Below are positions 18,801 through 30,800 of a stretch of DNA of 64,000 bases, one piece after another (the stretch's first letter is position 1; each line of letters opens with the position of its first letter). The stretch lies in contig OZ025783.1 of assembly GCA_964019425.1 (NCBI GenBank), forward strand, positions 310,001-374,000. The letters run 5' to 3'. Made by a program: the position numbers and the translations under genes. The notes beneath the pieces are model-generated. The model did no database searches and was not told where the DNA came from. It worked only from the letters and a program-made list of their open reading frames with translations. The stretch comes from Flectonema sp. DT1601. Lineage: Eukaryota > Euglenozoa > Diplonemea > Diplonemida > Diplonemidae.

Positions 18801-21800
18801 GCCCTCAGCGCAGAGTTCTCACTCTTCAGGGCTTCCAACTCATCAACCACCTCCTCATCAGCACTTTCATCAATTTCAATGAAGTCACCCCGTCTGGTAT
18901 CTAAAGCAACCTCACCCTCTTGGAAGTCTGTGGCAGCTTCTTCTTCAACAATCATAGCGTCGACAGGAACAGTACTCTCGTCAGAGTTGCCCTTCAACTT
19001 CCTGAGTTCTGCTTCAAGATTCTCCTTCTCATCTTTCAGTGTATTGTGTTCTGCCCTCAGCTTACCGAAAGCTTTAGAAAGAGAGAGGAGCTCCTCGGCA
19101 TCTTGCTTCTCATCAGAGGAACTGTTGGAAGAATCCGACTGGTGATCATCGCCAACAGAAACAGGAGCAGCAGCGGGAGAGTCTTCTGGCTTCTCTTCGC
19201 AAGGAATTTCTGCTACCCGCAACTTCGCAAGCTCAACCATCTCACGAGCTATGAGGGCATCCGCCTCTGCTTCTCCCAACTCCTTCGATGCAGCTTCCAT
19301 TCGGACATGAGCTTCCTTCACTTTCTGTGTCGCTTCAGCAGGAGAGAGAACAGATTGATGAGACTTCTCATTCAACTTCTTCAGAGCAGCATTCTCAGAC
19401 TTCAGTTGAAGGAAGTCTTCCCCATCGGGCTTCTCTTCATCAACATTGTCCTTTAAAATTGCTACGGCTCGCAGTTCATTAGGTGACTTATCAACGAGTC
19501 TTAATCTATTTAGGTAGTCTTTCGATAAATTATTCACAACTTCAGATATTTCATCATTTGCTTCATCAGCAGCTAAATTACGACAAGCATTTCTAATACT
19601 GTCAGAGATTTCATGAAGTTCACAATTAGAATCAATTGGGTGATTGAGAGCAGCGGTTAAACGTTGTTGTGCCAACTTATCCAATTCTCTTGCTATCATC
19701 GCATTGGCTTCAGCAATATCTAAGTTACGACTTGCGTCTCTAATTCTGTCGTATACTTCTTGTGGTACTTCATAAGAGATGTTTTTATCATCCTCAGGAC
19801 TCAGAATTATTTCATCCGAAGAGACACGCAACGGAAGATTATCCTTTAGAATCTCCAGCTCAGCCTCGACATCATCGTATTTGTTCTTCAGAGCATCGTG
19901 TTCAGCTTGCAGTTGACCGAAAGCTTTAGAAAGAGAGAGGAGCTCCTCAGCATCGGCATCGGCATCAGATGAACTGCCATCGTGTTCAGACACTTCTGAC
20001 TTCGTAGTCGATGTGATGACTTCATTGTCTTCCTTGTTGTCATCATTTCTCTGATTCCTTGACGGTGAAGAGTCCTCCTCAATCAACACAGTCTCTGAAG
20101 GACTTGTCGAATTCGGTTCCAACTTCGCAACTCGCATCTTTGCAAGCTCTTCCATTTCACGTGCAATCACAGCATCAGCTTCAACAGCTTCCAACTCCTT
20201 CGAAGCAGCTTCAATTCGAGCGTGTGCTTCCTTCACTTTTCGAGCAGCATCTGTTGGCGACAAACTCGGTACGTCTGAAGAATCTTCCAACTTGCTCCTC
20301 AATTCAGCAACTTCAGCTTTGAGTGCCAAGAACTCTTCCTCATCAGGTGTTTCTTTATCAACATTATCCTTCAGGATATCAAGTTCACCCTCAACTTCAT
20401 TGTACTTGTCTTTCAGAGCATCGTGTTCTGCCCTCAGCTTACCGAAAGCCTTCGACATCGAAAGGAACTCCTCAAAATCTGGCTTCTCATCAGAGGAACT
20501 GTTGGAAGAATCCGACTGGTGATCATCACCAACAGAAACAGGAGCACCAGCAGCAGCAGGCGAGTCTTCAGACTTCTCTTCGCAAGGAAGTTCTGCGACC
20601 CGCAACTTCGCAAGCTCAACCATTTCACGAGCGATCAGGGCATCCGCCTCTGCTTCTCCCAACTCCTTCGATGCAGCTTCCATTCGGACATGAGCTTCCT
20701 TCACTTTTTGTGTCGCTTCAGCAGGAGAGAGAACAGGCAGGTGAGAAGTGTCCAACTTCGCCCTCAGCGCAGAGTTCTCACTCTTCAGGGCTTCCAACTC
20801 ATCAACCACCTCCTCATCACCACTTTCATCAATTTCAATGAAGTCACCCCGTCTGGTATCTAAAGCAACCTCACCCTCTTGGAAGTCTGTGGCAGCTTCT
20901 TCTTCAACAATCATAGCGTCGACAGGAACAGCATTCTCGTCAGAGTTGCCCTTCAACTTCCTGAGTTCTGCTTCAAGATTCTCCTTCTCATCTTTCAGGG
21001 TATTGTGTTCTGCCCTCAGCTTACCGAAAGCTTTGGAAAGAGAGAGGAGCTCCTCGGCATCTTGCTTCTCATCAGAGGAACTGTTGGAAGAATCCGACTG
21101 GTGATCATCACCAACAGAAACAGGAGCACCAGCAGCAGGCAAGTCTTCAGACTTCTCTTCGCAAGGAAGTTCTGCTACCCGCAACTTCGCAAGCTCAACC
21201 ATTTCACGAGCTATGAGGGCATCCGCCTCTGCTTCTCCCAACTCCTTCGATGCAGCTTCCATTCGGACATGAGCTTCCTTCACTTTCTGTGTCGCTTCAG
21301 CAGGAGAGAGAACAGATTGATGAGACTTCTCATTCAACTTCTTCAGAGCAGCATTCTCAGACTTCAGTTGAAGGAAGTCTTCCCCATCGGGCTTCTCTTC
21401 ATCAACATTGTCCTTTAGAATCTCCATCTCAGCCTCGACATCATCGTATTTGTTCTTCAGAGCATCGTGTTCAGCTCGCAGTTGACCGAAAGCTTTAGAA
21501 AGAGAGAGGAGCTCCTCAGCATCGGCATCGTCATCAGATGAACTGCCATCGTGTTTAGACACTTCTGACTTCGTAGCCGATGTGATGACTTCATTGTCTT
21601 CCTTGTTGTCATCATTTCTCTGATTCCTTGACGGTGAAGAGTCTTCCTCAATCAACACAGTCTCTGAAGGACTTGTCGAATTCGGTTCCAACTTCGCAAC
21701 TCGCATCTTTGCGAGCTCTTCCAATTCGCGAGCAATCACAGCATCAGCTTCAACAGCTTCCAACTCCTTCGAAGCAGCTTCAATTCGAGCGTGTGCTTCC

Positions 21801-24800
21801 TTCACTTTTCGAGCAGCTTCTGTTGGCGATAAAATTGGGGAAGATATTTCCTTATTATCAGATATCTTCATTCTTATTAAACCATGTGTTGCTTGAAGTT
21901 CTTGGTAATTCTTTTTTAAATCGTCGTTTTCAGCCTTTAGCTGATCAAGAGTAGTGTCAGGAGAATCACCAGAAGCAGGATCACTTTCACTTAACTGATG
22001 TACGGTAGTTAAACCTTCTCCACTTGACGGAGAGAATACATCCTCTGGTCTTGTACCTGTTGCTGTTTCTGATGATAAAGCAAGAGACTTATCGAGTCTT
22101 AATCTATTTAGGTAGTCTTTCGATAAATTATTCACACCTTCAGATATTTCATCATTTGCTTCATCAGCAGCTAAATTACGACAAGCATTTCTAATACTGT
22201 CAGAGATTTCATGAAGTTCACAATTAGAATCAATTGGGTGATTGAGAGCAGCGGTTAAACGTTGTTGTGCCAACTTATCCAATTCTCTTGCTATCATCGC
22301 ATTGGCTTCAGCAATATCTAAGTTACGACTTGCGTCTCTAATTCTGTCGTATACTTCTTGTGGTACTTCATAAGAGATGTTTTTATCATCCTCAGGACTC
22401 AGAATTATTTCATCCGAAGAGACACGCATTGGAAGTACTTTGGTGTCTGTGTCGACTTCGTTAAGCACTGGGACCTCTTCGACAACACCTACATCACTTA
22501 TACCTTTACTAGATGCAACGTTGTTTGAGAGTTCAGTAAAACTCCCCTCCAATGAAACTATTCTACTTTGTGGTGGAATAAGTAATAAGTTTAACTTCGC
22601 CCTCAGCGCAGAGTTCTCACTCTTCAGGGCTTCTAACTCATCAACCACCTCCTCATCAGCACTTTCATCAATTTCAATGAAGTCACCCCGTCTGGTATCT
22701 AAAGCAACCTCACCCTCTTGGAAGTCTGTGGCAGCTTCTTCTTCAACAATCATAGTGTCGACAGGAACAGTACTCTCGTCAGAGTTGCCCTTCAACTTCC
22801 TGAGTTCTGCTTCAAGACTCTCCTTCTCATCTTTCAGGGCATTGTGTTCTGCCCTCAGCTTACCGAAAGCTTTGGAAAGAGAGAGGAGCTCCTCGGCATC
22901 TTGCTTCTCATCAGAGGAACTGTTGGAAGAATCCGACTGGTGATCATCACCAACAGAAACAGGAGCAGCAGCGGGAGAGTCTTCTGGCTTCTCTTCGCAA
23001 GGAAGTTCTGCTACCCGCAACTTCGCAAGCTCAACCATCTCACGAGCTATGAGGGCATCCGCCTCTGCTTCTCCCAACTCCTTCGATGCAGCTTCCATTC
23101 GGACATGAGCTTCCTTCACTTTCTGTGTCGCTTCAGCAGGAGAGAGAACAGATTGATGAGACTTCTCATTCAACTTCTTCAGAGCAGCATTCTCAGACTT
23201 CAGTTGAAGGAAGTCTTCCCCATCGGGCTTCTCTTCATCAACATTGTCCTTTAGAATCTCCAGCTCAGCCTCGACATCATCGTATTTGTTCTTCAGAGCA
23301 TCGTGTTCAGCTCGCAGTTGACCGAAAGCTTTAGAAAGGGAGAGGAGCTCCTCGGCATCGGCATCGTCATCAGATGAACTGCCATCGTGTTCAGACACTT
23401 CTGACTTCGTAGTCGATGTGATGACTGCATTGTCTTCCTTGTTGTCATCATTTCTCTGATTCCTTGACGGTGAAGAGTCTTCCTCAATCAACACAGTCTC
23501 TGAAGGACTTGTCGAATTCGGTTCCAACTTCGCAACTCGCATCTTTGCAAGCTCTTCCATTTCACGTGCAATCACAGCATCAGCTTCAACAGCTTCCAAC
23601 TCCTTCGAAGCAGCTTCAATTCGAGCGTGTGCTTCCTTCACTTTTCGAGCAGCATCTGTTGGCGACAAACTCGGTACGTCTGAAGAATCTTCTAACTTGC
23701 TCCTCAATTCAGCAACTTCAGCTTTGAGTGCCAAGAACTCTTCCTCATCAGGTGTTTCTTTATCAACATTATCCTTCAGGATATCAAGTTCACCCTCAAC
23801 TTCATTGTACTTGTCTTTTAGAGAATCGTGTTCTGCCCTCAGCTTACCGAAAGCCTTCGACATCGAAAGGAACTCATCAACATCTGGCTTCTCATCAGAG
23901 GAACTGTTGGAAGAATCCGACTGGTGATCATCACCAACAGAAACAGGAGCACCAGCAGCAGGCGAGTCTTCAGACTTCTCTTCGCAAGGAAGTTCTGCTA
24001 CCCGCAACTTCGCAAGCTCAACCATTTCACGAGCGATCAGGGCATCCGCCTCTGCTTCTCCCAACTCCTTCGATGCAGCTTCCATTCGGACATGAGCTTC
24101 CTTCACTTTCTGTGTCGCTTCAGCAGGAGAGAGAACAGGCAGGTGAGAAGTGTCCAACCTCGCCCTCAGCGCAGAGTTCTCACTCTTCAGGGCTTCCAAC
24201 TCATCAACCACCTCCTCATCAGCACTTTCATCAATTTCAATGAAGTCACCCTGTCTGGTATCTAAAGCAACCTCACCCTCTTGGAAGTCTGTGGCAGCTT
24301 CTTCTTCAACAATCATAGTGTCGACAGGAACAGTGCTCTCGTTTGAGTTACCCTTATCTTGTTCATCGACAGAGACTTCCGGTATCTCATCAGATGTTGC
24401 AACTGTCTTATGATCAATAATTTGTAATTTACTGAGTTGTGACATTTCCTTAGCGATAACAGCATCAGACTCACTTGGGTCTAAGTACTCAACAGCAGCA
24501 TCTATTCTATTACCCGCATCGTAGACTTTCTTTGCTGCTCCAGCAGGTGTTACTGGAGGTGACGCATCACCAGATACATCAAATAAAGAATCCATTCTGA
24601 CATTCATTAATTCTTTCACTTCCTCAATCGCTACTTCATTAGCTTTATCTTCACCCAGTTCTTCTCTTGCGGAATCGATTCGAGCACCTGCTTTCTTAAT
24701 TCTCTCGGCTGCCTCGAGTGGAGTTAATTGTATTTCACGATTCGGAATAGAAGTGACATCTTCAGTCACTTGTAAGTCTGCGTTCTCCTTTTCTGAATTC

Positions 24801-27800
24801 CTTAGTTCTGACATTTCCTTCTTAAGTTGCTCATGTTCTGCCCTCAACTTACCGAAAGCCTTCGACATCGAAAGGAACTCCTCAACATCTGGCTTCTCAT
24901 CAGAGGAACTGTTGGAAGAATCCGACTGGTGATCATCACCAACAGAAACAGGAGCAGCAGCAGCAGGCGAGTCTTCAGACTTCTCTTCACAAGGAAGTTC
25001 TGCTACCCGCAACTTCGCAAGCTCAACCATTTCACGAGCGATCAGGGCATCCGCCTCTGCTTCTCCCAACTCCTTCGATGCAGCTTCCATTCGGACATGA
25101 GCTTCCTTCACTTTCTGTGTCGCTTCAGCAGGAGAGAGAACAGGCAGGTGAGAAGTGTCCAACCTCGCCCTCAGCGCGGAGTTCTCACTCTTCAGGGCTT
25201 TTAACTCATCAACCTCCTCATCAGCACTTTCATCAATTTCAATGAAGTCACCCCGTCTGGTATCTAAAGCAACCTCACCCTCTTGGAAGTCTGTGGCAGC
25301 TTCTTCTTCAACAATCATAGCGTCGACAGGAACAGTACTCTCGTCAGAGTTGCCCTTCAACTTCCTGAGTTCTGCTTCAAGATTCTCCTTCTCATCTTTC
25401 AGGGTATTGTGTTCTGCCCTCAGCTTACCGAAAGCTTTGGAAAGAGAGAGGAGCTCCTCGGCATCGGCATCGGCATCAGATGAACTGCCATCGTGTTCAG
25501 ACACTTCTGACTTCGTAGTCGATGTGATGACTGCATTGTCTTCCTTGTTGTCATCATTTCTCTGATTCCTTGACGGTGAAGAGTCTTCCTCAATCAACAC
25601 AGTCTCTGAAGGACTTGTCGAATTCGGTTCCAACTTCGCAACTCGCATCTTTGCGAGCTCTTCTAATTCACGAGCAATCACAGCATCAGCTTCAACAGCT
25701 TCCAACTCCTTCGAAGCAGCTTCAATTCGAGCGTGTGCTTCCTTCACTTTTCGAGCAGCATCTGTTGGCGACAAACTCGGTACGTCTGAAGAATCTTCCA
25801 ACTTGCTCCTCAATTCAGCAACTTCAGTTTTGAGTGCCAAGAACTCTTCCTCATCAGGTGTTTCTTTATCAACATTATCCTTCAGGATATCAAGTTCACC
25901 CTCAACTTCATTGTACTTGTCTTTTAGAGAATCGTGTTCTGCCCTCAATTTACCGAAAGCCTTCGACATCGAAAGGAACTCCTCAACATCTGGCTTCTCA
26001 TCAGAGGAACTGTTGGAAGAATCCGACTGGTGATCATCACCAACAGAAACAGGAGCAGCAGCAGCAGGCAAGTCTTCAGACTTCTCTTCGCAAGGAAGTT
26101 CTGCTACCCGCAACTTCGCAAGCTCAACCATTTCACGAGCGATCAGGGCATCCGCCTCTGCTTCTCCCAACTCCTTCGATGCAGCTTCCATTCGGACATG
26201 AGCTTCCTTCACTTTCTGTGTCGCTTCAGCAGGAGAGAGAACAGGCAGGTGAGAAGTGTCTAACTTCGCCCTCAGCGCAGAGTTCTCACTCTTCAGGGCT
26301 TTTAACTCATCAACCACTTCCTCATCAGCACTTTCATCAATTTCAATGAAGTCACCCTGTCTGGTATCTAAAGCAACCTCACCCTCTTGGAAGTCTGTGG
26401 CAGCTTCTTCTTCAACAATCATAGTGTCGACAGGAACAGTACTCTCGTCAGTTAGATTAATAGAAACTCGTAAGTTGGTTAGATCTTCAATCTCACGAGC
26501 GATTACAGAATTGGATACATCAGATGGAAGTTCACTAACTGCAGTCGCTATTCGACTGTTACTTTCTTTGATACGAGCAGCAGCTTGTAACGGAGAAACG
26601 TATAATAAATTATCAACCAGTTCATCGACAGAGACTTCCGGTATCTCATCAGATGTTGCAACTGTCTTATGATCAATAATTTGTAATTTACTGAGTTGTG
26701 ACATTTCCTTAGCGATAACAGCATCAGACTCACTTGGGTCTAAGTACTCAACAGCAGCATCTATTCTATTACCCGCATCGTAGACTTTCTTTGCTGCTCC
26801 AGCAGGTGTTACTGGAGGTGACGCATCACCAGATACATCAAATAAAGAATCCATTCTGACATTCATTAATTCTTTCACTTCCTCAATCGCTACTTCATTA
26901 GCTTTATCTTCACCCAGTTCTTCTCTTGCGGAATCGATTCGAGCACCTGCTTTCTTAATTCTCTCGGCTGCCTCGAGTGGAGTTAATTGTATTTCACGAT
27001 TCGGAATAGAAGTGACATCTTCAGTCACTTGTAAGTCCGCGTTCTCCTTTTCTGAATTCCTTAGTTCTGACATTTCCTTCTTAAGTTGCTCATGTTCTGC
27101 CCTCAGCTTACCGAAAGCCTTCGATATCGAAAGGAACTCCTCAACATCTGGCTTCTCATCAGAGGAACTGTTGGAAGAATCCGACTGGTGATCATCACCA
27201 ACAGAAACAGGAGCAGTAGCAGGCAAGTCTTCAGACTTCTCTTCGCAAGGAAGTTCTGCTACCCGCAACTTCGCAAGCTCAACCATTTCACGAGCGATCA
27301 GGGCATCCGCCTCTGCTTCTCCCAACTCCTTCGATGCAGCTTCCATTCGGACATGAGCTTCCTTCACTTTCTGTGTCGCTTCAGCAGGAGAGAGAACAGG
27401 CAGGTGAGAAGTGTCCAACCTCGCCCTCAGCGCAGAGTTCTCACTCTTCAGAGCTTCTAACTCATCAACCTCCTCATCAGCACTTTCATCAATTTCAATG
27501 AAGTCACCCCGTCTGGTATCTAAAGCAACCTCACCCTCTTGGAAGTCTGTGGCAGCTTCTTCTTCAACAATCATAGTGTCGACAGGAACAGTACTCTCGT
27601 CAGAGTTGCCCTTCAACTTCCTGAGTTCTGCTTCAAGATTCTCCTTCTCATCTTTCAGGGTATTGTGTTCTGCCCTCAGCTTACCGAAAGCTTTGGAAAG
27701 AGAGAGGAGCTCCTCGGCATCTTGCTTCTCATCAGAGGAACTGTTGGAAGAATCCGACTGGTGATCATCACCAACAGAAACAGGAGCACCAGCAGCAGGC

Positions 27801-30800
27801 AAGTCTTCAGACTTCTCTTCGCAAGGAAGTTCTGCTACCCGCAACTTCGCAAGCTCAACCATTTCACGAGCGATCAGGGCATCCGCCTCTGCTTCTCCCA
27901 ACTCCTTCGATGCAGCTTCCATTCGGACATGAGCTTCCTTCACTTTCTGTGTCGCTTCAGCAGGAGAGAGAACAGGCAGGTGAGAAGTGTCCAACCTCGC
28001 CCTCAGCGCAGAGTTCTCACTCTTCAGAGCTTCTAACTCATCAACCTCCTCATCAGCACTTTCATCAATTTCAATGAAGTCACCCCGTCTGGTATCTAAA
28101 GCAACCTCACCCTCTTGGAAGTCTGTGGCAGCTTCTTCTTCAACAATCATAGTGTCGACAGGAACAGTACTCTCGTCAGAGTTGCCCTTCAACTTCCTGA
28201 GTTCTGCTTCAAGATTCTCCTTCTCATCTTTCAGGGCATTGTGTTCTGCCCTCAGCTTACCGAAAGCTTTGGAAAGAGAGAGGAGCTCCTCGGCATCTTG
28301 CTTCTCATCAGAGGAACTGTTGGAAGAATCCGACTGGTGATCATCACCAACAGAAACAGGAGCAGCAGCGGGAGAGTCTTCTGGCTTCTCTTCGCAAGGA
28401 AGTTCTGCTACCCGCAACTTCGCAAGCTCAACCATTTCACGAGCGATCAGGGCATCCGCCTCTGCTTCTCCCAACTCCTTCGATGCAGCTTCCATTCGGA
28501 CATGAGCTTCCTTCACTTTCTGTGTCGCTTCAGCAGGAGAGAGAACAGATTGATGAGACTTCTCATTCAACTTCTTCAGAGCAGCATTCTCAGACTTCAG
28601 TTGAAGGAAGTCTTCCCCATCGGGCTTCTCTTCATCAACATTGTCCTTTAGAATCTCCAGCTCAGCCTCGACATCATCGTATTTGTTCTTCAGAGCATCG
28701 TGTTCAGCTCGCAGTTGACCGCAAGCTTTAGAAAGAGAGAGGAGCTCCTCGGCATCGGCATCGTCATCAGATGAACTGCCATCGTGTTCAGACACTTCTG
28801 ACTTCGTAGTCGATGTGATGACTTCATTGTCTTCCTTGTTGTCATCATTTCTCTGATTCCTTGACGGTGAAGAGTCTTCCTCAATCAACACAGTCTCTGA
28901 AGGACTTGTCGAATTCGGTTCCAACTTCGCAACTCGCATCTTTGCAAGCTCTTCCATTTCACGTGCAATCACAGCATCAGCTTCAACAGCTTCCAACTCC
29001 TTCGAAGCAGCTTCAATTCGAGCGTGTGCTTCCTTCACTTTTCGAGCAGCATCTGTTGGCGACAAACTCGGTACGTCTGAAGAATCTTCCAACTTGCTCC
29101 TCAATTCAGCAACTTCAGCTTTGAGTGCCAAGAACTCTTCCTCATCAGGTGTTTCTTTATCAACATTATCCTTCAGGATATCAAGTTCACCCTCAACTTC
29201 ATTGTACTTGTCTTTCAGAGCATCGTGTTCTGCCCTCAATTTACCGAAAGCCTTCGACATCGAAAGGAACTCCTCAACATCTGGCTTCTCATCAGAGGAA
29301 CTGTTGGAAGAATCCGACTGGTGATCATCACCAACAGAAACAGGAGCACCAGCAGCAGGCGAGTCTTCAGACTTCTCTTCGCAAGGAAGTTCTGCTACCC
29401 GCAACTTCGCAAGCTCAACCATTTCACGAGCGATCAGGGCATCCGCCTCTGCTTCTCCCAACTCCTTCGATGCAGCTTCCATTCGGACATGAGCTTCCTT
29501 CACTTTCTGTGTCGCTTCAGCAGGAGAGAGAACAGGCAGGTGAGAAGTGTCCAACCTCGCCCTCAGCGCAGAGTTCTCACTCTTCAGGGCTTTTAACTCA
29601 TCAACCACTTCCTCATCAGCACTTTCATCAATTTCAATGAAGTCACCCTGTCTGGTATCTAAAGCAACCTCACCCTCTTGGAAGTCTGTGGCAGCTTCTT
29701 CTTCAACAATCATAGTGTCGACAGGAACAGTACTCTCGTCAGAGTTGCCCTTCAACTTCCTGAGTTCTGCTTCAAGATTCTCCTTCTCATCTTTCAGGGT
29801 ATTGTGTTCTGCCCTCAGCTTACCGAAAGCTTTGGAAAGAGAGAGGAGCTCCTCGGCATCGTCATCGTCATCAGATGAACTGCCATCGTGTTCAGACACT
29901 TCTGACTTCGTAGTCGATGTGATGACTTCATTGTCTTCCTTGTTGTCATCATTTCTCTGATTCCTTGACGGTGAAGAGTCTTCCTCAATCAACACAGTCT
30001 CTGAAGGACTTGTCGAATTCGGTTCCAACTTCGCAACTCGCATCTTTGCGAGCTCTTCCATTTCACGTGCAATCACAGCATCAGCTTCAACAGCTTCCAA
30101 CTCCTTCGAAGCAGCTTCAATTCGAGCGTGCGCTTCCTTCACTTTTCGAGCAGCATCTGTTGGCGACAAACTCGGTACGTCTGAAGAATCTTCCAACTTG
30201 CTCCTCAATTCAGCAACTTCAGCTTTGAGTGCCAAGAACTCTTCCTCATCAGGTGTTTCTTTATCAACATTATCCTTCAGGATATCAAGTTCACCCTCAA
30301 CTTCATTGTACTTGTCTTTCAGAGCATCGTGTTCTGCCCTCAATTTACCGAAAGCCTTCGACATCGAAAGGAACTCCTCAACATCTGGCTTCTCATCAGA
30401 GGAACTGTTGGAAGAATCCGACTGGTGATCATCACCAACAGAAACAGGAGCACCAGCAGCAGGCGAGTCTTCAGACTTCTCTTCGCAAGGAAGTTCTGCT
30501 ACCCGCAACTTCGCAAGCTCAACCATTTCACGAGCGATCAGGGCATCCGCCTCTGCTTCTCCCAACTCCTTCGATGCAGCTTCCATTCGGACATGAGCTT
30601 CCTTCACTTTCTGTGTCGCTTCAGCAGGAGAGAGAACAGGCAGGTGAGAAGTGTCCAACCTCGCCCTCAGCGCAGAGTTCTCACTCTTCAGGGCTTCCAA
30701 CTCATCAACCACCTCCTCATCACCACTTTCATCAATTTCAATGAAGTCACCCCGTCTGGTATCTAAAGCAACCTCACCCTCTTGGAAGTCTGTGGCAGCT

